Source: Prosthecobacter vanneervenii
GTDB taxonomy: Bacteria > Verrucomicrobiota > Verrucomicrobiia > Verrucomicrobiales > Verrucomicrobiaceae
DNA: 64,000 nucleotides
Direction: 5' to 3'
Assembly: GCF_014203095.1 (NCBI RefSeq)
Contig: NZ_JACHIG010000016.1
Span: 28,401 to 92,400 of the forward strand
Position numbers and translations under genes: made by a program. Below are positions 51,953 through 63,253 of this stretch, piece by piece. Positions within the stretch are counted from its first letter, which is position 1. Each line of letters begins with the position of its first letter. Under the pieces are notes generated by a model. That model was not told the DNA's origin, searched no databases, and saw only the letters and a program-made list of their open reading frames with translations.

Positions 51953-52139
51953 CGTTTTGCGAACAAAATTCAAAAGTAAGGAAAGCGTAAGAATGATACG
52001 GTATTTATGATAATTCTATTGAAGTTAATAAATCACATTCTAAACTCTAGGGATTCGTCGCGATGGCTCACTCTTCATGACCACCAATCCGCCCGGCTGT
52101 TTCCAGCCTGGGCGCTAAATATGCCCTTATCCTTTGATT
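51953..52139 (+). promoter_or_regulatory. Promoter/leader region of the polysaccharide operon with a strong hairpin
   Basis: This 187-base gap starts AT-rich (51960-52050). TTGAAG at about 52019 and TAAACT 16 bases further are a weak promoter candidate. A stable hairpin lies at 52090-52114: CGCCC pairs with GGGCG and GGCTG with CAGCC, with one bulged T and a four-base loop. It ends 25 bases before the ATG at 52140 without a T-run, so it may influence translation or mRNA stability rather than terminate. Confidence 0.4.
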
Positions 52140-53207
52140 ATGCCGTTCAGTTTCATCTCGCGCTCAATCAAAGCTGCTGCCCTCGTGTGCAGCGGACTGG
52201 CCTGTTATGCACGTTCACGGCGGGCCAAGGAGGCCACCATACTCACATTTCATGGCTTTAGGGAAGGTAGGCAGGATCCCCATGTTCTTGACGATTCGCT
52301 TTATCTCCCGGTCGAAGTTTTCCGCCAGACCTGCGCCATGCTGGCAAAAGACTACCAAGTCATTTCACTTTCAGCATTGGTCGAGGCACGCACCAAGGGG
52401 GAATCCCTGCCGGACAATGCCGTGGTCATCACCTTTGATGATGGCTACGCCTCCAATTACGAGCTGGCGTTTCCCGTTCTTAAAGAGTTTGGGCTGCATG
52501 CTACGATCTTTGTGACCACAGGCTTCCTTGACCGCGAAGAAATGTTCTGGTTTCAGCGGATCGATCTGGCGCTGGGACGTGCCAAAAAGGAGCTGCTCGA
52601 CTGGAAGATCAACGGTAAGAAGCTGCGTCTCTACTTAGGCACTTACACCCTTCGGCAGCAGTCGCTCACACTGCTGCTGCCGGAACTCAAAGAGCTGCCG
52701 GACGCCGATCTTCTGGGAGAAGTGGCCCGCCTGGAAGCGGCTCTGGGAGTGGACGAGCCCGGCTTTGACGACCTGCCAGCTGCCATGCGCCCGATGACCT
52801 GGGAGATGGCCTGTGAGATGTCCTTCAGCGGCCATGTGGACATTGGCGGGCACACACACACACACCCCATTCTATCCCGTTGCGACACCATGGCGATGCG
52901 TGCGGAGATCGCCACATGCCGGGATCGTATCCATGCCGAGACAGGCGAGCTGCCGACCTTGTTCGCTTACCCCAATGGCAGCAGCGATGACTTTACCCGG
53001 GAAACTCTGATGTTGGTGCGGGAGGCCGGATTCAAGGCCGCTTGCACCACGATCACCGGCCGTGTGCCCGACAACGTGCCCATGCTGCAACTGCCGCGCT
53101 ATGGCTCCCCAGAATCGGTATGGGATGCCAAAGCCACAGTGTCCGGCGCGTTTGAAACTCTCAAGGACTGGCGTCAGCGGTACCAGAAAGCGAGGGCGAT
53201 GCTATGA
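52140..53207 (+). CDS. Polysaccharide deacetylase (NodB-homology)
   Basis: A 355-residue protein. A short hydrophobic N-terminus may be a signal anchor. The CE4/NodB domain has ILTFHGF, the catalytic Asp pair D100/D101 in VITFDDGYASNYE, and the metal-binding His segment GGHTHTHP. LFAYPNGSSDDFT and the final CTTITGRVPDN are typical of deacetylases encoded in exopolysaccharide clusters. It would remove acetyl groups from N-acetylhexosamines of a growing or finished glycan. It opens a five-gene operon in which every junction overlaps or nearly overlaps. The TTG at 52134 is an alternative start. Confidence 0.92.
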   Translation: MPFSFISRSIKAAALVCSGLACYARSRRAKEATILTFHGFREGRQDPHVLDDSLYLPVEVFRQTCAMLAKDYQVISLSALVEARTKGESLPDNAVVITFDDGYASNYELAFPVLKEFGLHATIFVTTGFLDREEMFWFQRIDLALGRAKKELLDWKINGKKLRLYLGTYTLRQQSLTLLLPELKELPDADLLGEVARLEAALGVDEPGFDDLPAAMRPMTWEMACEMSFSGHVDIGGHTHTHPILSRCDTMAMRAEIATCRDRIHAETGELPTLFAYPNGSSDDFTRETLMLVREAGFKAACTTITGRVPDNVPMLQLPRYGSPESVWDAKATVSGAFETLKDWRQRYQKARAML

Positions 53208-54460
53208 GGACGATCACGCTAAACGCGAGTGAGGCGTTGCAACTCCCCCTCCGACAGACGGTGCGTGCTTTTGTGTCTGAGCAACTTCTGCCCGCTCCGG
53301 CATGCGACAAGAGGCCCACGGTGCTGCACTTTACCTACAGCATTGGTGGCGGGGGCGCTGAGGCCATGCTCATGAATCTGGCGGAGTCACTCGACCCGGC
53401 GAAATTTCGCAGTGTGGTGGTGGCTATCAATGCCCGTCCATGGACTCACCAGCTCAGGCGCCTGCACGAGGCAGGTGTGTCTGTTCATGACCTCGAAAGC
53501 ACATCCTATCTGAATCCCCGCACGCTGGCGCGGTTGCGTGCCGTGATGCGCGCAGAGCGCCCGGATGTCGTGCAGACGTGGATGCACCACTCTGACCTAG
53601 TGGGCGGCTGGACGGCGTGGCTGAGTGGCGTGCGCCACGTCGTGTGGGGCATTCACTGCCGCGAGATCCATCGCAATCCAGGAGACAGCGATGCGAGGAT
53701 GGCGTTCTTTCGTCGTGCACTGGGCTTCAGCTCCCGATTCATCCCCAAACGCATCGTTTCCTGCTCCGCCGCAGCCATCGAGGATCATTCGGCCATGGGT
53801 TACCCTGCCGCAAAGATGCGGTGGATTCCGAATGGTATTAATGCGAAGCGTTTTGTGCCAGATTCGGACGCAGGTCTGGACACCCGGGCGGAACTGAAAC
53901 TGCCGGCAAACGTGCCGGTGATCGGCTACGTGGGGCGTTTTCATGAGATGAAGGATCTGGCCACCTTTCTGCGTGCCGCCGCCATCCTTCAGAGCAGGGT
54001 GCCCGAGACGCACTTCGTCTTCTGCGGCGGTGTGGAGGTGGAGCTGGGAGAGGTGGAGCGCGGACTGCTTGCCCAGCTGCCGAGTCCGCAACAGGTGCGG
54101 TTTGACTCCTTTCGTCCTGATCCCTGGCGTTTGTACCCGGCGCTGAGTTTGTTCTCACTCTCATCCCGCACGGAGGCGTGCCCGATGACGGTGATTGAGG
54201 CAATGTCTTGCGGTGTCCCGTGTGTGACTTCAGATGTGGGAGACTGTGCCCGGTTGCTGGAGGGCGTGGGCAGCGTGGTGCCGATGCGAGATCCCGCTGC
54301 GCTTGCCACAGCCTGGGAGCAGACGTTGCAGATGAATGCGGCGGCGCGTGAAGCCGTGGCGCAGCAGTCGCGCCAGCGGGTGCTGGAGCGCTTTACCATC
54401 GCGCATGCTGCGCGGCAGTATGAAGAAACCTATGCAGAACTCGTGGAGGTGGGAGCATGA
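53204..54460 (+). CDS. Glycosyltransferase family 4
   Basis: A 418-residue GT-B glycosyltransferase overlapping the deacetylase by ATGA. After about 45 residues of leader comes VLHFTYSIGGGGAEAMLMNLAE, the acceptor-side start. GYVGRFHEMKDLATFLRAA begins the nucleotide-sugar-binding half, and SRTEACPMTVIEAMSCGVP contains the E-x7-E motif of retaining GT4 enzymes. It probably adds a sugar to a lipid-linked exopolysaccharide intermediate at the cytoplasmic face. The donor sugar is not predictable. Confidence 0.93.
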   Translation: MRTITLNASEALQLPLRQTVRAFVSEQLLPAPACDKRPTVLHFTYSIGGGGAEAMLMNLAESLDPAKFRSVVVAINARPWTHQLRRLHEAGVSVHDLESTSYLNPRTLARLRAVMRAERPDVVQTWMHHSDLVGGWTAWLSGVRHVVWGIHCREIHRNPGDSDARMAFFRRALGFSSRFIPKRIVSCSAAAIEDHSAMGYPAAKMRWIPNGINAKRFVPDSDAGLDTRAELKLPANVPVIGYVGRFHEMKDLATFLRAAAILQSRVPETHFVFCGGVEVELGEVERGLLAQLPSPQQVRFDSFRPDPWRLYPALSLFSLSSRTEACPMTVIEAMSCGVPCVTSDVGDCARLLEGVGSVVPMRDPAALATAWEQTLQMNAAAREAVAQQSRQRVLERFTIAHAARQYEETYAELVEVGA

Positions 54461-56211
54461 AAGCGCTGTCTCTGCTGTTTCTCGCCATTCCCGCGCTGAC
54501 TGTCGGTCAGCCGTTGAGCGTGTCTTTTTGTGATGGGATGACACGCATCTCGCGCAATGGGACTGCGCCAGCTTCGTCCGGCTACACCGTCCACGCCGCG
54601 CGTGGCGAATGGGAACCGCTGCAGATCATCGTCACCGCCACTCCGGAGCAGCTCAAAGGACTGAAGGTGCAGGCCACGGGTATCGCGAAAGAGGGCTCGG
54701 GAGCCCTGCTGCCCGCCCCGCTGGTGTTGAGAGAGCATTACGTTCGCGTTTCACATTCCACACCCCGTGCACCACTGCCACCGGGCGACTATCCTGACGC
54801 TCTGGTGCCGCTGGATATGCCAGTGCAGGAGATAAGCGGTGCGGAGGTGGTAAATCAGCCTTTCTGGGTGGATGTCTTTGTGCCCTATACGGCCGCGTCT
54901 GGTGCCTACGGCGGCCAGGTCCGCTTCGAATTTGCCGACGGCACGGTGGCTCTGGCAGGATACACTCTTGAGGTGTGGGACTTTGACCTGCCGGTGGTGC
55001 CCAGTCTGCGCACCTCCATCATGACCACAGTGCGGCATGTGGCCCAGGTGCATGGGCTGGACTACAACGACAAGCCGCCCTCTGCTGCCCACGCCAGTGT
55101 GCTGGACGCTTATTATGACATGCTCGCCGCACACCGTCTCAGCGTGGATCAGATTTATGGCAGCTATCCTGACGCCGATACGGGAAAGCTGGATGAAGAG
55201 AAGGTGGAGCGGGCGCTGAGAAAGCATCTGCTGCACCGCCACTGCAACTCCATCGGCCTGCCAATCTGGCCCAAGTGGCCCTTCAAAGATCCGCTGGGTC
55301 AGGACCGCGAGGCCGCGATGAGCTACGTGGCGCAGTGGATGAAGGTGCTGGCCAGGATCCGCTGTGAGTCGCGCGGATACGTCATCATGGGAGATCTGGA
55401 TGAACCCAATGACCGGGCCGCCTATGACACGGTGCGCTCCTGGGGCCAGTTCTTCAATGAGGTGGAAAAGAGGCACGGCGTGCGCGTGCCGCTGCATGTG
55501 ACGGAGCAGCCCTCGCCGGAAAAATCGGAATGGGGTTCTCTCGTCGGTGCCGTGGACATCTGGGGACCACACTTCAGCGAAGTATGGAAGGATATGGAAT
55601 GGGCCGGCGGCAGGCATGACATCGCCCTGCGTCACCAGTCGGGCGATGAGGTGTGGACCTACGCGGCACTCGTGCAGATGCCGGACGCCTGGGAGCAGCA
55701 GCACGGCAGGCCGGAGAAGCTCGTGAAAAGCTTTCCGCCGGTGTGGGCCGTGGACTACCCGCCAATGACGCACCGTATCATGGGCTGGCTGCTTCCCAAG
55801 CATGGAATCACGGGCTTGGAATACTGGGACACCATCTTTGCGGCTGAAGGCGTGGATGTCTGGAAGGACGCTGGCACCTTCAAAGCGCCAGACGGTGCTG
55901 TGTACAATGGCGATGGCTCTTTCATTTACCCCGCTACGGAAGAGCGCCAGGGCCGCCATGCGCCGGTGGCCTCCATGCGGCTGAAATGGCTGCGGGAGAC
56001 CGTGGAGGATTATGACTACCTCATGCTGGCCCGTCAGCTGGGTCTGGAGGACGAAGCCCGTCGCCTCACGGAACGGTTTGTCCGTGGTTTTGGCGATTGG
56101 GATGACAACACTGGTGCGCTGCTGGAGGCCCGCCAGCAGCTGGGCGCCCTGATTCAGTCCGCACAGCGCCGCAAGCAAACAGCCGGGAGGCAGGGAGGAG
56201 AGCAGCAATGA
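54457..56211 (+). CDS. DUF4091-domain exported glycoside-hydrolase-like protein
   Basis: A 584-residue protein with a signal peptide (MKALSLLFLAIPALTVGQ). The N-terminal beta-sandwich (about 20-165) contains ARGEWEPLQIIV and GDYPDALVPL; a TIM-barrel-like DUF4091 region follows (about 170-560) with YVIMGDLDEPNDRAAYD, WGPHFSEVW and YPPMTHRIMGWLLPKHGITGLEYW (only the key WGPH and GLEYW are relied on). DUF4091 proteins are often predicted to be glycosidases; activity is untested. Encoded inside the polysaccharide operon, it may process the exported polymer. Both ends overlap neighbours by 4 bases. Confidence 0.85.
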   Translation: MKALSLLFLAIPALTVGQPLSVSFCDGMTRISRNGTAPASSGYTVHAARGEWEPLQIIVTATPEQLKGLKVQATGIAKEGSGALLPAPLVLREHYVRVSHSTPRAPLPPGDYPDALVPLDMPVQEISGAEVVNQPFWVDVFVPYTAASGAYGGQVRFEFADGTVALAGYTLEVWDFDLPVVPSLRTSIMTTVRHVAQVHGLDYNDKPPSAAHASVLDAYYDMLAAHRLSVDQIYGSYPDADTGKLDEEKVERALRKHLLHRHCNSIGLPIWPKWPFKDPLGQDREAAMSYVAQWMKVLARIRCESRGYVIMGDLDEPNDRAAYDTVRSWGQFFNEVEKRHGVRVPLHVTEQPSPEKSEWGSLVGAVDIWGPHFSEVWKDMEWAGGRHDIALRHQSGDEVWTYAALVQMPDAWEQQHGRPEKLVKSFPPVWAVDYPPMTHRIMGWLLPKHGITGLEYWDTIFAAEGVDVWKDAGTFKAPDGAVYNGDGSFIYPATEERQGRHAPVASMRLKWLRETVEDYDYLMLARQLGLEDEARRLTERFVRGFGDWDDNTGALLEARQQLGALIQSAQRRKQTAGRQGGEQQ

Positions 56212-57443
56212 GCATGGCCCAGGTCAGAACCAAACCACGGAACGAGGCGGCGCGAGAAACCACGACCCTACGTCGGGGGCAGCTCACGTTGGATTTTGTG
56301 CGGGATGAAGCCGCCTTCCACGCTCTGCAGCCCTACTGGGATGCGCTGGTGGAGCAGATGGCTACGCGCTCGCCATTTATGCGCTGGGACTGGGTCAGCC
56401 TGTGGTGGGAAGAGTGCCGCCAGGACGCCAGGCTCGCGCTCGCGCTGCTGCGTGATGCTGAGGGCGTGCCGCATGCCATTGCGCCGCTCATGCTCGCGCA
56501 TGAGGCAGATCCTGCACGGCGGCCTCTGCTCACACTGACTTTCCTGGCCGGGTTTGGAGAGGCACATGGAGAGCGGCTCGACTTCATCGTGCCCGCAGGG
56601 CAGGAGGCCGAACTGACGCCGCAGCTCTGCCGCGCTTTCAAGCTGTTGAAGCCGGAGTGCGACAATGTGCGCCTGAATCATCTGCCGGAGGAATCTCCCA
56701 ACACTCCATACATCATCGCGGCGCTGAAAAAAGACTTCAGCGGTGCAGGCGTGCTGAACCGGCAGGTATGCCGGTTCGTCAATTTGCCTGCGACCTGGGA
56801 TGAGTACGAGACGCGTCACAGTTCCAAATGGCGCTATGGCCTGCGCCGTTACCGTCGTATGTTCACCAGCGACCACGCAGGCACCGCGACTCTGGCCGGT
56901 GAGCGCGTGGATCGATCCGAGGCGATGAAGGAGCTGCGGGTGCTGCACGCCATGCAGTGGCCCTCCGGCATCAGCAGCTTCACCACGGAAACAGCCTGGC
57001 GTTTCCACCAGCGGCTGGCGGAGCGCTGGCTGCCACAGCAGCGCACGCTGATGCCCATGCTGGAGATGGATGGCAAGTTCATTGCCGTACTTTACGGTTT
57101 CATCGAACGCGACCAGTTTTTCCAATACCAGTCTGGCTGGGAGCAGTCGCTGGCCAAAATGTCTCCTGGCAAGCTGGTTATCCGCTGGGCCATTGACTGC
57201 TGTATCCAGCGTGGGTTGCAAGTGTATGACCTGCTGCCCAGCGATTACGAATACAAGCGCCAGTGGGCCGATGACGCACGCTGGCTGCTGGATGTGGAAG
57301 CCTTTAATCCGACAAGCTGGCGTTCCGCCGCCTTCAAAACCCTCCGCACCCTTCGCCGCTGGCTGCCGCGCCGCAAGGTGATGAATTCCTCTGGCAGATG
57401 CGAGAATGAGCATGAAAATGCTCTCCGCCCTTCTGCTGAATAA
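56208..57443 (+). CDS. BioF2/FemAB-type GNAT acyltransferase (CelD-like)
   Basis: A 411-residue protein of the Acetyltransf_6 (BioF2, CelD/BcsL) family. Conserved pieces are SPFMRWDWVSLWWEE near residue 57, the helical WDEYETRHSSKWRYGLRRYRR, and the late GNAT strands FIAVLYGFIERDQFFQYQSG and LVIRWAIDCCIQRGLQVYDLLPSD (short core: VYDLLPSDYEYK). Relatives in exopolysaccharide clusters are thought to transfer acyl or aminoacyl groups to sugars. FemAB enzymes, its structural cousins, transfer amino acids from tRNA, which is interesting next to an aminoacyl-carrier system. Overlaps DUF4091 by 4 bases. Confidence 0.87.
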   Translation: MSMAQVRTKPRNEAARETTTLRRGQLTLDFVRDEAAFHALQPYWDALVEQMATRSPFMRWDWVSLWWEECRQDARLALALLRDAEGVPHAIAPLMLAHEADPARRPLLTLTFLAGFGEAHGERLDFIVPAGQEAELTPQLCRAFKLLKPECDNVRLNHLPEESPNTPYIIAALKKDFSGAGVLNRQVCRFVNLPATWDEYETRHSSKWRYGLRRYRRMFTSDHAGTATLAGERVDRSEAMKELRVLHAMQWPSGISSFTTETAWRFHQRLAERWLPQQRTLMPMLEMDGKFIAVLYGFIERDQFFQYQSGWEQSLAKMSPGKLVIRWAIDCCIQRGLQVYDLLPSDYEYKRQWADDARWLLDVEAFNPTSWRSAAFKTLRTLRRWLPRRKVMNSSGRCENEHENALRPSAE

Positions 57444-57447
57444 ACTC

Positions 57448-59934
57448 ATGGCTATTCCTTACAGCATAGAACCCAGCAAAACCGCCGCACCGCCGGACGG
57501 TTTTGGGGCTATGCTCGCCCTGGCACCGCAGCGGAGTCTTTCCCCCGTAGCTCCCTCGATGACGGTACCCGCTCATCCTGGTATGTCGCCGGTGTTTGAT
57601 CCGCGCGCCTTCCTGCCTCCGATGAATCCGCAGGACTTTGAGGTGCAGTCTCTCATCAGCCTGGTGGACGTCATCGGCTACATTCGCAAGCGCTGGCTGC
57701 GAGGAGCGGTGCTCGGAGCCCTGCTGGCTGCGGTGACTTTCTATGCCCTCGGAATGGGCACCAAAATTTATGAGGCGGAATCGCAGATGCTGCTGCGCAT
57801 TCAGGATGGCAGCGTGGTGGATATCGACGGCAAGCTGGCCCGCGGCCCCGGAGAGCTGAGCGCCGTGCAGCTCATCAACAACCATCGTGCCGAGCTGCTC
57901 TCCCGGCGCTTTCTGAGCTATCTGTATGATCACTTTCCTGCGCAGGAGCGTGATGCGTTTCTGGACCGTGAGGCGCACTCGCTCGGGCGCAAGGATGAGC
58001 TGCTGAAGCTGGTGGGCCTTTACAAGCCGGGCAAGCTGGGAGATCCGCGCGAGCGCTTTATCAACCTCATGATCGCCAATGCGCGTGTTGAGCCGCTGAA
58101 GGAATCGCATGTGCTGCGGATCCAGATCCGCGACCGTGATCCGCAACTGGCCGCAGATCTGGCCAACCACTATGTGGAGCAGTACACGCACTACGTGGCA
58201 GACCAGGAAGGGCAGCTGAGCGCGGATGCCTCCACCTTTCTTGAGGCCAAGTCTGAAGAGCTGCTCAAGCACCTGCGTGAGTCTGAGCAGAAGCTGGCCG
58301 AATACCGCCGCAAAGAAGGGCTGATGGAAGACACGGACACCAAGGATGTCTCCAGCGACAAGGTGCGTCAGCTCAATGCAGCCATCACCGAGGCTGACCT
58401 GAAACTGACCAAGGCCAAGAGCGATCTCAACGACGTGGCCGATGCCAAGCGGGTGGGGCGCGATCTCACTGAGCTGCGCATCTTTGCCGACAACGCAGAC
58501 GTGAGCTTCATCCGCAAGCAGCTGGATGCCAAGATCGCCGAGCGTGCCCCTCTGGAGGCCACCTGCGGTCGGAAGCACCCGCGCATGATCGCGCTGGCCA
58601 ACGAGATCGAAACACTGCGTGCCTCCCTGGACCGGGCGGTGAACAGCGTGGTGGGCATGATCCATGCCGAGGTGGAGTCTCAGGAGCGGCAGATTGCCGA
58701 TTACCGCCGCCAGCTGGAGTCGGCGCGTGGCGTGGCGCTGGACATCAATGGCAAAAATGTGCAGCAAAACCTGCTGCGTGACCAGGTGCGCATGGACCGG
58801 GAGCTGTATGAAAAGATCGAGATGCGCCGCAGCCAGGCGGCGCTAACAGGACAGTTCCGCGACAGCGGGATGCTGCGTGTGGCGGATGTGGCCACGGTGC
58901 CGGAAAAGCCAGTAAAGCCGAGCAAGCCCATCGCAGCCGTGGCCGCCGTGCTGATGTTTGGCCTGTCCCTGATCGGACTGCCGGTGGGCTGGGGCATCTT
59001 TGACGATCATGTGAGGAAGCTTTTCCGTCCAAAAGATGCTGCTCCTACCCCGCCGGATGAACAGATGCGGCATACAGCCTTTGGTTATGGCTATCCGCAG
59101 CCGCCTCCGGCGCCTCAGGCCTCACCTTTTGCCATCGCTGCACCCACACCTGCTCCGGCACCGACACATGTCATTCCACAGGTGCAGCGTGCCTCTGTGC
59201 CTTATCAGCCAGCTCCGCCTCAAGTGCAGAGCCGTCCTCTGATGCCGGTGATCAAACCTGCCAACGGGGAAACCACCGTGCTAGCTCGTCTGCCTTATGT
59301 CGGCGGGTCTACCCCGGAAGCCATGCTCTCAGAGCTGCTGAAGCCGGAACCCGTGGGGGCCTCCGGAGCGCTGCATCAGCTCACCAGCGTGCTGGAGCTG
59401 CAGGCCGCCACGCGCAGCGGCACGGCGGGCGTGATCCTCGTCACCAGCGCCAGCACTGGAGAGGGGAAGACGCTCGTCTCCGCCGTGCTGGCCGCCGCTT
59501 TCTGCCACTTTGGCCGCCGGGTGTTCATGATGGAGTGCAATCCCTCCTCCCCCACTCTGCACCAGTGGTTCCCTCGTGCAGTGCAGGGGTATGGTGCTTA
59601 TGCCCATGATCTTGAGGCGCTGCGCTACGGCCATAGCAACCTGTTCCTTCTGCCAGGCTGTGACCTGCCTGCTCACGCGACCAACGAGCTTCTGGACGGC
59701 TATCGCAGCTGGATTGAACGTGCCAAAAAGGAGGTGGACTGGATCATTCTGGATGCTTCGCCGCTGCTGAAGAGCTTTGCCAACGTCGCCCCGCTGGCAC
59801 CGCTGGCTACGGATGTGATCATCGTCAACAATCCCGCCAAGACCACCCCCGCCCAGCTCCGCGCCGGTCTGGCGCTGCTGCAGCCCATGATGTCCTCCAG
59901 CGCCCTGCGCGGCATGGTGGTGAATGGGGGGTAG
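57448..59934 (+). CDS. Wzc-like exopolysaccharide chain-length/ATPase protein (divergent BY-kinase)
   Basis: An 828-residue protein. A Wzz domain (first membrane helix at about residues 92-111, VLGALLAAVTFYALG) leads to a large periplasmic coiled-coil region (about 115-485). The second helix (about 492-516) is followed by a Pro-rich linker and a cytoplasmic P-loop domain: Walker A STGEGKT with K674, an A' position reading MMECN (E696 instead of the usual Asp), and Walker B WIILDAS with D769. It ends at VVNGG without the tyrosine cluster of tyrosine autokinases. It would control polymer length and export, perhaps as an ATPase rather than a kinase. The ATG at 57448 is preferred; 57406 would overlap the previous gene. 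Confidence 0.88.
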   Translation: MAIPYSIEPSKTAAPPDGFGAMLALAPQRSLSPVAPSMTVPAHPGMSPVFDPRAFLPPMNPQDFEVQSLISLVDVIGYIRKRWLRGAVLGALLAAVTFYALGMGTKIYEAESQMLLRIQDGSVVDIDGKLARGPGELSAVQLINNHRAELLSRRFLSYLYDHFPAQERDAFLDREAHSLGRKDELLKLVGLYKPGKLGDPRERFINLMIANARVEPLKESHVLRIQIRDRDPQLAADLANHYVEQYTHYVADQEGQLSADASTFLEAKSEELLKHLRESEQKLAEYRRKEGLMEDTDTKDVSSDKVRQLNAAITEADLKLTKAKSDLNDVADAKRVGRDLTELRIFADNADVSFIRKQLDAKIAERAPLEATCGRKHPRMIALANEIETLRASLDRAVNSVVGMIHAEVESQERQIADYRRQLESARGVALDINGKNVQQNLLRDQVRMDRELYEKIEMRRSQAALTGQFRDSGMLRVADVATVPEKPVKPSKPIAAVAAVLMFGLSLIGLPVGWGIFDDHVRKLFRPKDAAPTPPDEQMRHTAFGYGYPQPPPAPQASPFAIAAPTPAPAPTHVIPQVQRASVPYQPAPPQVQSRPLMPVIKPANGETTVLARLPYVGGSTPEAMLSELLKPEPVGASGALHQLTSVLELQAATRSGTAGVILVTSASTGEGKTLVSAVLAAAFCHFGRRVFMMECNPSSPTLHQWFPRAVQGYGAYAHDLEALRYGHSNLFLLPGCDLPAHATNELLDGYRSWIERAKKEVDWIILDASPLLKSFANVAPLAPLATDVIIVNNPAKTTPAQLRAGLALLQPMMSSSALRGMVVNGG

Positions 59935-59987
59935 GAAGCTAGAAGCTTCATCGCACGTGCGGAGACGGTGACTGCCGTCAGTCCTCT

Positions 59988-60449
59988 TTAAGGCCCGTTT
60001 TGCCGCTTGAGCGCGTCTATCAGGGCTGCGGGCTCGCTGACACTCAGCATCACGCTGTAGCCCTCTGTGGTGGGAATGCGTGCCACACGCGTGGGGTCAG
60101 TGATGAAGAGCAGGGCCTTTTCGCCATTGCGCAGCTTGAACCAGCCGGAGGCATAACCGGGCAGCCCGGTGCCATTGGTGCGCCATTTGGCTTGATGCTC
60201 CTTGTCCTGCTTGAGATTGGTCACCACGGCCTTGTCCAGTTGGAGGGCACGCAGGGGGATCAGGCGGCCGTACAGGTCCCCCTGAATGCGGAGGCCTTCC
60301 GGGGAGACGGTGCAGGTGACGTGACGCGTGGACCATGCCAGGTAGCCCATGAGGGCCGCCCCGAGCATCAGAACCAGCGCGATGATGGCGAGAACCCAGA
60401 GCGACTTGGAAGATGCGGGGATGATGGGAAAGACAATCGAGGTGTCCAT
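59988..60449 (-). CDS. Small membrane protein with PH-like domain
   Basis: A 153-residue protein. One or two hydrophobic segments lie at about residues 15-40 (LWVLAIIALVLMLGAALMGYLAW). The rest is beta-rich: VTCTVSPEGLRIQGDLYGRLIPL and ALLFITDPTRVARIPT, followed by a closing helix, the pattern of bacterial PH-like domains (bPH). No function is known. The start at 60447-60449 is preferred over a longer one at 60491. It lies downstream of acnA on the same strand, beyond that gene's terminator. Confidence 0.7.
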   Translation of the reverse strand: MDTSIVFPIIPASSKSLWVLAIIALVLMLGAALMGYLAWSTRHVTCTVSPEGLRIQGDLYGRLIPLRALQLDKAVVTNLKQDKEHQAKWRTNGTGLPGYASGWFKLRNGEKALLFITDPTRVARIPTTEGYSVMLSVSEPAALIDALKRQNGP

Positions 60450-60491
60450 GCTCCAAAGTGTGATCCCGATGCTGCAACATGCAATGGGCAC

Positions 60492-60521
60492 AAAAAATCC
60501 GGCAGCCTTGTGGGCTGCCGG
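60492..60521 (-). terminator. Intrinsic terminator of acnA
   Basis: On the minus strand a nine-base stem (CCGGCAGCC, 60513-60521 with 60499-60507) is followed by six T (60492-60497). It lies 47 bases after the acnA stop. Confidence 0.9.
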
Positions 60522-60568
60522 ATAAGTCGTGTCTGGGGCAAAACGAGCTCGGAAGCTCGTCTTACACG

Positions 60569-63253
<2,685 letters not shown>

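Noticed and set aside
52849..52866. CA dinucleotide run
   Set aside because: It encodes the HTHTHP metal-binding segment of the polysaccharide deacetylase and is explained by coding.
54457..56211. Reading the DUF4091 protein as a classical, assigned glycosidase
   Set aside because: The fold and family are visible but no catalytic pair can be assigned with confidence from sequence alone.
57334..58767. A 477-residue frame on the minus strand
   Set aside because: Antisense to the Wzc-like gene; no recognisable domain.
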